Counted from the first letter of the stretch, positions 31,728-40,012 are shown. The stretch is 64,000 nucleotides of DNA from Fusibacter ferrireducens (GCF_015352425.1 NZ_JADKNH010000005.1:186001-250000), one strand, 5' to 3'. Made by a program: numbers and translations. Notes: a model not told the origin generated them from the letters alone.

Positions 31728-32626
31728 AGCAATTACTGATTTTAAGTGGTAAGGGTGGCACTGGCAAGACCACAGTGGCATCTGCATTTATCCAGATTTC
31801 AAATGCGAAAGCCTTTGCGGATTGTGATGTGGATGCCCCTAATCTACACCTTATTAAAAGAGATTTTGACCAACAAGATCACTGGGATTACTTTGGAATG
31901 GACAAAGCGGTGATCAACCCAAGCGTTTGCACGGATTGTGGGTTGTGTCAGACCCACTGCAGATTTGATGCCATTAGTCATAAAATAAACTATGTTGTGG
32001 ATACAATGGCCTGCGAAGGGTGTGGTGTCTGTGAGCGCATGTGCCCAGCAAATGCGATTGAAATGCAAAGGGCAAAAGCAGGTGATTTACAGGTTTTTAA
32101 GGGAATGACCACCTTTTCGACGGCGAAGTTAAAAATGGGCAGTGGGACCAGTGGCATGCTGGTGACAGAAGTGAAGAAAAAGTTAAAAGCAGCTACAGAA
32201 GGGGTTGAAGATGTCGATTTTGCCATTATAGATGGTTCACCTGGCATTGGATGTCCGGTGATTTCATCGATTAGCGGTGTGGACATGGTTTTGATTGTCG
32301 CAGAGCCTTCGGTTTCTGGGATCAGTGATATGAAGCGCATTGTGGAGACCGCTCAAATTTTTCAACCTCGAATAGCGGTATGCATCAATAAATATGATAC
32401 GAACGTAGGCTTATCCGAAAAAATTGAAGCTTATTGTGAAGAAAAGGCACTTGATTTTGTAGGCAAAATACCATTTGATTCAAAGGTTGTAAAAGCAGTG
32501 AACGCAGGTCTGAGTATAGCGGAAGTGGATTGTGCTGCAAGAACAGCTGTTGAGATAGTCTATAGAGCCTCTATGAAAATATTTTTAGCAGAGGATAATA
32601 CTTTATTTAAAATCAATAGGGGGTAG
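31724..32626 (+). CDS. MinD/Mrp-type ATPase with inserted ferredoxin domain 2
   Basis: A 300-residue paralogue of the preceding gene with the same plan: Walker A SGKGGTGKTT, inserted ferredoxin with CTDCGLCQTHCRFDA and CEGCGVCERMCPANA, and the switch DGSPGIGCPVISS. It has a longer linker after the ferredoxin than its partner. The 4-bp overlap indicates balanced co-translation and probably a heterodimer. Confidence 0.9.
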   Translation: MKQLLILSGKGGTGKTTVASAFIQISNAKAFADCDVDAPNLHLIKRDFDQQDHWDYFGMDKAVINPSVCTDCGLCQTHCRFDAISHKINYVVDTMACEGCGVCERMCPANAIEMQRAKAGDLQVFKGMTTFSTAKLKMGSGTSGMLVTEVKKKLKAATEGVEDVDFAIIDGSPGIGCPVISSISGVDMVLIVAEPSVSGISDMKRIVETAQIFQPRIAVCINKYDTNVGLSEKIEAYCEEKALDFVGKIPFDSKVVKAVNAGLSIAEVDCAARTAVEIVYRASMKIFLAEDNTLFKINRG

Positions 32627-32630
32627 CGTT

Positions 32631-34190
32631 ATGTCATATAGCAAGTCTTTAGGCAGTGCACTTACAAACACACATATGAGAACACCTAATCATTTGACTT
32701 CACCTTCAGGCATGTGTTCGGTATGCACGTCAAATTGCATGGGGCCGTGTGAAATTGGACTCTCTGCAATAAGGGGGTCAGAGGCCATTTATCCTTTTGC
32801 AACGGATGTTTATCAGTTTGCTTCTGAAAAGATATATCCATTGGATTTTTCACACTTTAATATCAACGGTAGAGTATTTGGTGCTTGGGGATGCGAGGCG
32901 GATTCAGATCAGGCAACTTTTCCGAAAGCAGATACAGAGATTACATTTGGAAGGAAGAAAAAAATACGCTTAAAGGCGCCAATTATATTGCCTGCAATGG
33001 CTAAGCTCAATTGGCGTGATTATTTTGCAGGGGCAGCACTTGCCGGCGTATTGGTGGTTATTGGCGAAGATGTTGTGGCAAAGGATACTAATCTAGAATT
33101 GGAAGATGGCAAAGTGGTTGGATCACCTCTTTTAGAAGAGATGGTTCAGTCTTTTAGAAGACATGATCATGGCTATGGGGATATTATTCTTCAAGCTAAT
33201 GTGGATGACGAAAACCTCGGCGTACTTGAATATGCCATAACACAACTGGGGGTAAAATCCGTTGAATTGAAATTTGGTCAAGCGGCAAAAGGGATTCAAG
33301 GCATGGGCCGTTTGAAATCTATAGAAGAAGCGTTGCATTATCAATCCATGGGATATCTTATTTATCCCGATCCCTCAGATGAAAATATTGCAGAGAATTA
33401 TAAAAAAGGTATTGGCCAACCCTTTGAAAAGATTGGTAAACTCCCCATGTGGACAGAAACGTCTCTTAAAAAGCGCGTTTTAGAACTGAGGCGCTTAGGG
33501 GCAGAACAGGTTTGTTTTAAAACAGGACCTTACGACCCTAAAGACTTAATAACTATATTGAAAGTGGCATCTCTTTCAGAGGTAGATCTGGTCACTTTTG
33601 ATGGCGCAAGTGGCGGTACGGGGAACAGTCCCGTTAAAATGATGAACGAATGGGGTGCGCCAACAGTGTCGTTGGAAAGCATGGTCTACGATATCTTGAA
33701 ACAGATGGAGATGAAGGGGTATTACTTGCCTCAAGTTGCAATTACAGGTGGCTTTTCAACTGAAGATCATGTCTTCAAAGGCCTAGCGCTGGGGGCACCC
33801 TATATTCAATTTGTAGGTATTGGTCGAGCTGCTATGGCGGCAGCAACGGTTGGAAAGCTGGTTGGTGAGTCGATTTTAGCGGGCGATGTGCCAAAAGCGT
33901 ATGAACGTTATGGCAGGGATATCGAAAGCATCTTTGGAGACGTTAAAAAGCTCAAAGAAGTTGTGGGTGAATCGGCAGTTGACTTGCCCCCAGGTTCAAT
34001 TGGCCTCTATTCTTATATAGAACGCGTCACAACAGGACTTCAACAATTGATGGCTCTCAACCGAAAATTTTCGCTGAAACACATTGGGCGTGATGATATC
34101 GTTGCATTAACCGAACATGCATCCAATGTCACAGACATAATGACATATAGTCAACGTATAAAATTAGGAATTAAAGGAGGCATTTTATGA
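32631..34190 (+). CDS. Glutamate synthase-type FMN-binding protein with N-terminal Cys cluster
   Basis: A 519-residue protein containing the FMN-binding TIM barrel of glutamate synthases (GltB central domain) without the amidotransferase domain. FDGASGGTGNSPVKMMNEWG and ITGGFSTEDHVFKGLALGA are the flavin and substrate motifs. The N-terminus has C29, C32, C36 and C40 (CSVCTSNCMGPC), a probable iron-sulphur site. In this setting it is unlikely to be a normal ammonia-assimilating enzyme; a redox role within the NifX/ATPase system is more plausible, but no substrate is known. It starts 4 bp after the second ATPase and overlaps the second NifX gene. Confidence 0.82.
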   Translation: MSYSKSLGSALTNTHMRTPNHLTSPSGMCSVCTSNCMGPCEIGLSAIRGSEAIYPFATDVYQFASEKIYPLDFSHFNINGRVFGAWGCEADSDQATFPKADTEITFGRKKKIRLKAPIILPAMAKLNWRDYFAGAALAGVLVVIGEDVVAKDTNLELEDGKVVGSPLLEEMVQSFRRHDHGYGDIILQANVDDENLGVLEYAITQLGVKSVELKFGQAAKGIQGMGRLKSIEEALHYQSMGYLIYPDPSDENIAENYKKGIGQPFEKIGKLPMWTETSLKKRVLELRRLGAEQVCFKTGPYDPKDLITILKVASLSEVDLVTFDGASGGTGNSPVKMMNEWGAPTVSLESMVYDILKQMEMKGYYLPQVAITGGFSTEDHVFKGLALGAPYIQFVGIGRAAMAAATVGKLVGESILAGDVPKAYERYGRDIESIFGDVKKLKEVVGESAVDLPPGSIGLYSYIERVTTGLQQLMALNRKFSLKHIGRDDIVALTEHASNVTDIMTYSQRIKLGIKGGIL

Positions 34191-34543
34191 AAATTGCTGT
34201 AGCAAGTAATGGTGAAGTTGTAACAGGACATTTTGGACATTGTGAGTCATTTCGTATTTATCACACGGAAAATGAAAAAATCGTCAAAAGTGAGGTCGTT
34301 CCAAATCCGGGGCATAGACCTGGATTTTTACCAAACTATCTCAATGATTTAGGTGTCAACGTGATTATTTCTGGTGGCATGGGGGGTGGCGCCATTGATA
34401 TTTTCAATGAAAAAAACATTGAAGTCATAGTGGGTGCTCAAGGTGCATCTGATGAAGCTGCAAAATCTTACTTAGCTGGAAATTTAAAATCCACAGGATC
34501 TGTTTGTCACGAACATCAACATCATGATACATGTGGTCATTAA
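34187..34543 (+). CDS. NifX/NifB-type cofactor domain protein 2 with His-rich tail
   Basis: A 118-residue protein of the same superfamily as the first gene of the operon, beginning MKIAVASNGEVVTGHFGHCE and with the cluster-proximal ISGGMGGGAIDIF. Its C-terminus CHEHQHHDTCGH is rich in His and Cys and could bind metal. The GHFGHCE form is the canonical one; protein 1 has the altered SFGRTPY. It overlaps the preceding gene by 4 bp. Confidence 0.88.
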   Translation: MKIAVASNGEVVTGHFGHCESFRIYHTENEKIVKSEVVPNPGHRPGFLPNYLNDLGVNVIISGGMGGGAIDIFNEKNIEVIVGAQGASDEAAKSYLAGNLKSTGSVCHEHQHHDTCGH

Positions 34544-34666
34544 AAAGAATTGGATAGATGTGATTAGAATTTGATTATGATTATGATGAAGCATCATAGA
34601 GAAGGAAACTATTGAGTAATTGAAATGAATCTGTAGGAAAAAGCCATCCAGATATAAGTATAATTA

Positions 34667-34694
34667 TTGATATATGTTTGAAATCCTTTATAAT
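34667..34694 (+). promoter_or_regulatory. Promoter of the DUF134 regulator with a degenerate CATATG-type site
   Basis: TTGATA (34667-34672) and TATAAT (34689-34694) have a 16-bp spacer, identical to the two divergent promoters 4 kb upstream. TGATATATGTTT overlaps the -35 exactly where TGACATATGTCA does in those promoters, so it looks like a weakened copy suited to autoregulation. Confidence 0.6.
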
Positions 34695-34741
34695 TTAAGA
34701 TGAATAGAATGTTTGCGGATGACTTAGAGGAGGTAAAGTGG

Positions 34742-35107
34742 ATGGCCAGACCCAGAAAATGGCGGAAAGTATGTCGTCTTCCAGAAAGTAACGAGTACGG
34801 GCCTTTAAATGTGTTGATGGATGAAGAATTTGTTATTATGATGACAGTTGATGAATATGAAACGATTCGGTTGATCGATTTAGAGGGTCTTACACAAGAG
34901 GCGTGCGCAGCCCAGATGAATGTTGCGCGGACCACTGTTCAAGGCATATATGTTGAAGCCAGAAGAAAAATAGCAGAGTCTATTGTGAACGGGAAGACCC
35001 TTAGAATTGAGGGTGGCGATTATAAGCTCTGTGATGGACAAGAAACAGGCTGTGGCAGGGGAAGCTGCAACAGACGCAGAGGTGGCATGAATCCATCAAA
35101 AGAATAG
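34742..35107 (+). CDS. DUF134/UPF0251 DNA-binding protein
   Basis: A 121-residue DNA-binding protein of the DUF134 family: [16 protein letters not shown], then [20 protein letters not shown], then a sigma-70 region 4-like HTH ([20 protein letters not shown]). The Cys-rich C-terminus [19 protein letters not shown] may sense metal or redox state. I start it at 34742, which has AGGAGG upstream and gives the canonical family N-terminus. It is the natural candidate to bind the CATATG palindromes of this cluster, including the degenerate copy in its own promoter. That link is inference. Confidence 0.85.
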   Translation: MARPRKWRKVCRLPESNEYGPLNVLMDEEFVIMMTVDEYETIRLIDLEGLTQEACAAQMNVARTTVQGIYVEARRKIAESIVNGKTLRIEGGDYKLCDGQETGCGRGSCNRRRGGMNPSKE

Positions 35108-35125
35108 ATATTTACTCTGACATTG

Positions 35126-35165
35126 ACATCACATCTGATTGAAGGATTAGATGTGATGTTTTTTT
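35126..35165 (+). terminator. Terminator after the DUF134 gene
   Basis: ACATCACATCT pairs perfectly with AGATGTGATGT around a 12-base loop and is followed by seven T. Confidence 0.9.
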
Positions 35166-35222
35166 GTCAGGTTTTGTCGGTATAGTATATTCTTTTGAGT
35201 GATGCAAAAGAACGTTTTCGTA

Positions 35223-35268
35223 AAAAAGCCCTTATTTACGTCAGATAATGAGTAGATAAGGGCTTTTT
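35223..35268. terminator. Terminator serving the efflux MFS gene
   Basis: AAAAAGCCCTTAT pairs with ATAAGGGCTTTTT over 13 bp. It lies just beyond the stop of the minus-strand MFS gene and has U-rich sequence on both strands. Confidence 0.85.
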
Positions 35269-35299
35269 ATTAGGTTGTTATTATTTTGAGAAAAGGATA

Positions 35300-36643
35300 T
35301 CATTCAGTGATTTCTACAAAATCACTTGAATTCGCAGAAACACATTCGTCTGGAGAAGCTTCTAAGCACCAAAGATGTCTGTCCCGTATAAAAAATAGAC
35401 AGACGCCAATTCCTGCAAACGCTAGAAATAAGAACAGAAACGCGGCACCAGACCCCTTACCTTTTCCAAACAGGGCATTTAAGATCCATGAATCTTGATA
35501 TTTCATAAAGGGCTCGAAGACTTGATCTACCAAAACACCACCGAGAAAATAACCTATTGGGATCGTAAAAAATTGTAATGTGTTTCTTGCAGCATAAACC
35601 CTGCCCTGCATTTCAACGGGAATATGGGTTCTAAAGAGCACATCCATATTTGCGCCCATCATGGGAATAAAAAGCCATCCCAAAACAGCTCCAATGGACC
35701 ATAGGGGGACAGAGTTTCCAAATGCTAAAAAGAAATTTTCTGTGCTCATTGAGAATAAAAGTGTATTGCAAATTACCCTTACTCTGCTTTTAGGTGCTGG
35801 TAATATGGAAACCATCACGCTACCCACTAAGGTTGCAATGCCCGTGCAAGCGTTCACAATACCGAGGCCGATCTCTCCTCCATTATCTTTCGAAAGAATC
35901 ATGGCAGGTAGTGCGGCATTATACATAGAAGCAATCAGATTTATACCTGCTAAGAACAGAATTAAATCTAGAATCCCTCGGTTTTCCATTAAGTACTTTA
36001 GGCCTGCCTTTGTAGATTTCAGCAAAGTTTCTCTTGTTTCATCTGAGTACTTGATTTCTGGAATCTTTATAAAGAGCACAAGACATAGGAACGCGGTGAC
36101 AAATGAGAAAAGATCAAACCAAATGACCGCATGCATTCCCACTAAGGACAATAAAGCAGTTGCCAAAACAGGTGTGAGCACACCCGTCAAAGCGTTTGAA
36201 AAAGCTCTCATACCACTTACTTTTTGATAATACTCTTTTGGTGTCAGTAAACTGATGGTAACATCCGCTGAGGGTTTTTGAACGGTATTCATCAAACCGT
36301 TTAGGGCATTCAACACATAAATATGCCAAATCTCTAATTTGCCCATTTGTAGTAGCAGGAGAACGCAAACCGTACAAAGTGCTGCAAAACTGTCACATGC
36401 CAGCATCGTTATTTTTTTGTTCCAGCGATCACTTAGTGCGCCTGCGAATATGCTCATGAGCACATAGGGTGCATATGAACATATTACAATGAGTGCAGTG
36501 GTCAATGCAGACCCATATTGCTCATATGACCAGATGACCAGTGCAAAATTCGTCATGGCACTGCCTAAAGCTGAAAAAGATTGTGATAACCATAAGATGA
36601 TAAAATATTTTAAGTCAACAAGACTTGTTTTTAATGAATTCAT
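35300..36643 (-). CDS. MFS efflux transporter (Mef-like)
   Basis: A 447-residue major-facilitator protein with about twelve membrane helices. LWLSQSFSALGSAMTNFAL in helix 1 and the A-motif FAGALSDRWNKK between helices 2 and 3 resemble macrolide/drug efflux proteins of the Mef type. The ATG at 36643 follows AAGGAG; an upstream Met has no ribosome site. A long leader with a short peptide gene and overlapping hairpin precedes it, as in inducible ribosome-drug resistance genes. Substrate identity is not provable here. Confidence 0.85.
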   Translation of the reverse strand: MNSLKTSLVDLKYFIILWLSQSFSALGSAMTNFALVIWSYEQYGSALTTALIVICSYAPYVLMSIFAGALSDRWNKKITMLACDSFAALCTVCVLLLLQMGKLEIWHIYVLNALNGLMNTVQKPSADVTISLLTPKEYYQKVSGMRAFSNALTGVLTPVLATALLSLVGMHAVIWFDLFSFVTAFLCLVLFIKIPEIKYSDETRETLLKSTKAGLKYLMENRGILDLILFLAGINLIASMYNAALPAMILSKDNGGEIGLGIVNACTGIATLVGSVMVSILPAPKSRVRVICNTLLFSMSTENFFLAFGNSVPLWSIGAVLGWLFIPMMGANMDVLFRTHIPVEMQGRVYAARNTLQFFTIPIGYFLGGVLVDQVFEPFMKYQDSWILNALFGKGKGSGAAFLFLFLAFAGIGVCLFFIRDRHLWCLEASPDECVSANSSDFVEITE

Positions 36644-36672
36644 TTTGACTTTGCTCCTTTTAATATATTGGA

Positions 36673-36686
36673 CACTCAACTGAGTG
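36673..36686 (-). promoter_or_regulatory. Second dyad in the MFS leader
   Basis: CACTCAACTGAGTG can form a small hairpin about 35 nt upstream of the MFS start. Together with the leader-peptide hairpin it may form alternative structures. Confidence 0.4.
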
Positions 36687-36731
36687 CGTTAAAATATTTA
36701 AAATGCAAAGTCTCAATAGGACCTAATTGAT

Positions 36732-36767
36732 CTCCATGCGTCCGATCCTACTTGACCTTGCATGGAG
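36732..36767 (-). promoter_or_regulatory. Attenuator hairpin overlapping the leader peptide
   Basis: CTCCATGC (inside the leader peptide codons) and GCATGGAG (after its stop) pair perfectly with a 20-nt loop. A ribosome stalled on the leader would keep this stem open. Confidence 0.6.
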
Positions 36768-36789
36768 CAAAAGCAATACAGAGATTCAT
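36748..36789 (-). CDS. 13-residue leader peptide of the MFS gene
   Basis: On the minus strand an ATG with AAGGAGG six bases upstream opens a reading frame encoding MNLCIAFAPCKVK. It lies about 90 nt into the predicted transcript and about 100 nt before the MFS start. The strength of the ribosome site, the short length and the hairpin that begins within its codons together suggest a regulatory leader peptide. The assignment rests on position and signals only; short peptides cannot be verified by homology. Confidence 0.6.
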   Translation of the reverse strand: MNLCIAFAPCKVK

Positions 36790-36886
36790 TTTTAGCCTCC
36801 TTATAATGATATGTATGGATGATTAGGGCATAGATGGTGATGATGACACTTTGACCTTCTAGTTAGATGAGGCGCAAAGTGCATAT

Positions 36887-36915
36887 ATACTATAGAATAC
36901 ACGAATGAAGTTCAA
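36887..36915 (-). promoter_or_regulatory. Promoter of the MFS leader transcript
   Basis: On the minus strand TTGAAC (36910-36915) and TAGTAT (36887-36892) with a 17-bp spacer. It predicts a leader of about 240 nt. Nothing else is recognised between here and 37094. Confidence 0.5.
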
Positions 36916-37094
36916 TTTAACAGGATAAAGTTTTTTTATAGGCGTTTTTTAAACTGTGGTATTACAGCATATAAATTATAGATACAATAATCCAGAAGAA
37001 TTGATTATTAGGGCTAATAAAGTTATAATTAGAGTGAAATTTAGACAAATTTGATAGGATTTAATCATGTCTTAGAAGGATTGGTGATTTTTTG

Positions 37095-37496
37095 TTGGAC
37101 AATTTAAAAGAGATTCGATGGCGATAAAGATTTGAAAATTATTCAAAAACTTACAAATTGCTCGAACGTTATGTGGATCAGCAAATAGAATCAGAAATTG
37201 AAAAGGCCGGTATGATTCAGTTCTTTGAGATGGCTTTTGAATTGGCGTGGAAAGTTATGAAAGATTATTTGGAAAGTGAAGCTTATGAAATTAAAAGTCC
37301 AAGAGAAGCGATTAAACAGTCGTTTCAAATAGGGCTCATAGATAACAGACACGTTTGGATAGAAGGCCTGACAGTTCGCAATCTCACCGTTCACACTTAT
37401 GATGAACAATTGGCTGATAAAATGATTGACGATATCAAGACAATTTTCTTTCCTGAACTCAAAAAGTTTTATGATCATTTGATAAAGGAGCTTTAA
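37095..37496 (+). pseudogene. HI0074-type nucleotidyltransferase partner (HEPN-like), broken by a nonsense codon
   Basis: From 37095 the frame reads (TTG start) DNLKEIRWR, then TAA at 37125-37127, then RFENYSKTYKLLERYV without a frame change. Family members have RW-Q-RF here, so CAA has become TAA. The remaining 112 residues, readable from a TTG at 37158, keep the helical core: MIQFFEMAFELAWKVMKDYL, IKSPREAIKQSF and VRNLTVHTYDE. It pairs with the MNT nucleotidyltransferase that follows directly. Either the gene is inactive or a shorter protein is made from the internal start, without the first helix. Antitoxin/toxin-type function of such pairs is known; whether this pair works is unclear. Confidence 0.75.
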
Positions 37497-37811
37497 ATGT
37501 TTGGTCTTAAAGAATTAGATATGGAAATCATTAGAAGTGCTCTTGTAAAACATCCAGAGATTAAAAAGGCAGCTATTTTTGGGAGTAGAGCAGTGGGCAA
37601 CTATAAAAAAGGTTCTGATATTGACCTTGTAATATTTGGTGAGAATATAACGCGTACAATTTTACATGATGTATTAGATGAGCTCAATGAAGTATCACCA
37701 CTACCGTATTTTTTTGATATCCTTGATTATAAAGCGATATCTAATGTGGCATTAAAGGAACACATTGATCACGTAGGGAAGTTGATTTATGAAAAAGAAA
37801 AGAGTCTGTAG
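37497..37811 (+). CDS. MNT-type minimal nucleotidyltransferase
   Basis: A 104-residue protein with the polymerase-beta-like nucleotidyltransferase signature GSRAVGNYKKGSDIDLV (near residue 30) and a third carboxylate in YFFDILDY. Members of HEPN/MNT pairs can transfer AMP to the partner and silence it. The ATG directly abuts the stop of the upstream partner gene, so translation is coupled. All catalytic residues are present although the partner is damaged. A strong terminator follows. Confidence 0.9.
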   Translation: MFGLKELDMEIIRSALVKHPEIKKAAIFGSRAVGNYKKGSDIDLVIFGENITRTILHDVLDELNEVSPLPYFFDILDYKAISNVALKEHIDHVGKLIYEKEKSL

Positions 37812-37816
37812 ATTTG

Positions 37817-37871
37817 AACCGACCACAATAAGTTAGATCACATGATCTTGCTTATTGTGGTCGGTTTTTTT
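37817..37871 (+). terminator. Terminator after the MNT gene
   Basis: AACCGACCACAATAAG pairs perfectly over 16 bp with CTTATTGTGGTCGGTT and is followed by further T. It can also serve the converging minus-strand gene. Confidence 0.92.
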
Positions 37872-37885
37872 GAAGGCATTGCTTG

Positions 37886-38191
37886 CTACGCTTTGTCATT
37901 TAGTTCATAGATATTACCTTTAAACAGGACGTCATTATCCGTCATATGGTTCAAAAAGCGCTCTCTAAATTGGTCTGCACTCAGATCTTCGCAGATAGTA
38001 ATGCATCCTGACAAGTCAGCATTAGGCATCAGAGTTTTCATACCCCCACCAAATTCCCAAGCGTTTGACTCTATAAAATCCATAAACTTATGATAAATAC
38101 GGTCATAAAACGCATCACAAATTTCAAATACAAAGAAATCATCTGTCATATTTATAGGGTCTATATAGCCTTCAATTTTAAATGTTTTCAT
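37886..38191 (-). CDS. Hypothetical protein
   Basis: A 101-residue soluble, acidic protein starting MKTFKIEGYIDPINMTDDFF. AAAGGT precedes this ATG at a good distance; an upstream Met has no ribosome site. The sequence contains two Cys in SGCITICEDL and mixed alpha/beta character. No family is recognised. It lies between the MNT pair and the TraX-family gene in an accessory region. Confidence 0.55.
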   Translation of the reverse strand: MKTFKIEGYIDPINMTDDFFVFEICDAFYDRIYHKFMDFIESNAWEFGGGMKTLMPNADLSGCITICEDLSADQFRERFLNHMTDNDVLFKGNIYELNDKA

Positions 38192-38345
38192 AATCAAATA
38201 CCTTTCGAAACATATTGTCATCTAACTTTTTTCCAAACTGAATTTAGGATATCTGACCTGCTCTCCAATTTCATCGCATCTAATCCAATTTTAACATCTC
38301 TTGCAGGTTTCGAATTATCAGAGCCATAGGGTTCATTTTTTATTT

Positions 38346-39182
38346 TTAGTGGACGTCTGTTGAGAGATATAGCAATAACTGCCCCATGAACATCAGTAAA
38401 AAAACATGTAGTGGATAGTAAATATAAAAGAAGTACTTCATTGGCTTACCTTTTTGACCATTATACAGAAAGATAAAGGGCAGAAAGAGTACCATCCAAA
38501 ATTGTATGTTATTAAAGAAGTCGAAGAACACCCATGAAGAAAGGCTACTCACAACTAGATTGCCTCCGAATGATAAGAATGAAAAAATAAGCAAGACACC
38601 TGCTTTTTTTGGTTTAGTTTTTGAAAAGTACCAACAGATGCCCATGAGTACAAATAAAGGGGAATAAGGTATGGTTAAAATATTGGGGAAAAGAATACTA
38701 CACAGAACCTCGTCTTGTAAAAACAACAATAGGATGATGGGCAAAATAATACTTACAACACCCAATAAAATATATGAACCCATACGTAAAAAATCCTTTT
38801 TTTTCCTAGAAATAATGATGTTTTCGAATGTATAAATATAAAAAACAACATATGCAAATGTAGATAATACACTGAATTGATCATAGCTTCCGAAAAATGC
38901 TGGTTCTACTTTTCCGAGAAATAAAGTTAGAAAACCAATTATGACATGCGTGATATACAGTCTCAAAACGAATTTCAATTTACTTCGAGTGTGCTCTGCG
39001 CTTACAGTTATCAAATACAGGAATAGTGGTGCTGCAATTCTGCCAATCATATTGAAAATATGATTGCCCATATTTAGCATAATCGTGTACTTGGCAACAT
39101 GGTCAAGTGTCATGAAAAGCAGCCCTATGAGTTTGAGTTGAAAACTATTTATGCCTCTTTGAGTTAAAGAATTTGCTTCCAC
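38346..39182 (-). CDS. TraX-family membrane protein
   Basis: A 278-residue membrane protein with about eight hydrophobic segments. LKLIGLLFMTLDHVAKY and NMIGRIAAPLFLYL are the conserved start of the TraX family, whose plasmid members acetylate F-pilin and whose chromosomal members in Firmicutes have no settled role (possibly acyltransfer to surface molecules). The start follows GGAGG. No conjugation genes are nearby. Confidence 0.8.
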   Translation of the reverse strand: MEANSLTQRGINSFQLKLIGLLFMTLDHVAKYTIMLNMGNHIFNMIGRIAAPLFLYLITVSAEHTRSKLKFVLRLYITHVIIGFLTLFLGKVEPAFFGSYDQFSVLSTFAYVVFYIYTFENIIISRKKKDFLRMGSYILLGVVSIILPIILLLFLQDEVLCSILFPNILTIPYSPLFVLMGICWYFSKTKPKKAGVLLIFSFLSFGGNLVVSSLSSWVFFDFFNNIQFWMVLFLPFIFLYNGQKGKPMKYFFYIYYPLHVFLLMFMGQLLLYLSTDVH

Positions 39183-39298
39183 TATGTTTACCTCCGAATA
39201 TCAATGCATAAAGTTTTTCTTTCAGATGTCTCAGGTTATATGTATTTAAGCATACCATAAAGATATCTTTAGCGAATATAGGTTCAATTAACTACATA

Positions 39299-39345
39299 AG
39301 ACAACTACCGGAATATTGATTAAGCAGTATTCTGATAGTTGTCCT
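39299..39345. terminator. Inverted repeat after the secreted-protein gene
   Basis: AGACAACTA-C-GGAATA can pair with TATTC-TGATAGTTGTC-T around a loop. It lies downstream of the 39443-40012 minus-strand gene, but the T tail is poor, so its role as a terminator is uncertain. Confidence 0.4.
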
Positions 39346-39442
39346 ATATTTGTTCTAAGAAGCAATGGCTCATAGCGCAGGTGTTATATTATTGCTCATG
39401 ATGTTGCTTTTATAGAGTTTGTTTTTGATATACTAGTCTACT

Positions 39443-40012
39443 CTACAAGCCAAAAGAGCCAGATACTGAGTATGAATTACCAATAGGGCTTGAGTTGAAC
39501 CTAAAATAGTACTTATCACTATCAGCAAAATCGTTGAGATCAGAAGATTTAATGGTCACACTTTTACTTGTACCAGCATCAATTGTCCAAGTGCTGACAA
39601 CCTCTTGTACTATAAATCCTTTATGCACTAAATCTACAACGAGTCTATTTGAATAGCCAGCAGTCAAATCAAATGTTTTTCCTGTAACATTTTTAAAATA
39701 GTAGTTTGTATATAATGTAGAGCTACTTGAACTACCACTTATACTATATGAGCTTCCATTATTTGTCCAACTCCACAGTGTACTTGGAGTTGAGGTGCTT
39801 CTCTGAATTGGTGCATTTGCATCAAAGATAAACTTGTCATAATCATTAAGTTCAGTATAAGCTATAGTTGGAATTGTATCGTTAATAATAACTTCAGCTG
39901 ATGAGTTAAGAACAAATTTTGAATTATTGTTCATATCTGATTTTTCACTGGTTGCCGCATATGTTGCAGTTGAGCTCGCTAGAATGAATGCAAGTGTCAT
40001 AGCAATGGTCAA
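39443..40012 (-). CDS. Secreted hypothetical protein, possibly frameshifted at the start
   Basis: Up to 189 residues, beginning with a signal-peptide-like segment (LTIAMTLAFILASSTATYA) and followed by a Ser/Thr/Asn-rich beta-type domain (SNRLVVDLVHKGFIVQEVV; YYFRFNSSPIGNSYSVSG). No catalytic motif is seen. The start is unclear: a TTG at 40012 or an ATG at 40000, neither with a convincing ribosome site. The frame stays open upstream as RDESRSLTRT, and a second frame starting with ATG near 40125 encodes an Arg-rich MKRGIFRATLKRNLARHRL that would join it after a one-base change in an A run. The gene may therefore be mutated. Confidence 0.55.
   Translation of the reverse strand: MTIAMTLAFILASSTATYAATSEKSDMNNNSKFVLNSSAEVIINDTIPTIAYTELNDYDKFIFDANAPIQRSTSTPSTLWSWTNNGSSYSISGSSSSSTLYTNYYFKNVTGKTFDLTAGYSNRLVVDLVHKGFIVQEVVSTWTIDAGTSKSVTIKSSDLNDFADSDKYYFRFNSSPIGNSYSVSGSFGL

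Noticed and set aside
30507-34543. Nitrogen-fixation genes suggested by NifX-type domains
   Set aside because: No nifH, nifD, nifK or nifB radical-SAM gene is present; the NifX domains occur with ferredoxin-ATPases instead.
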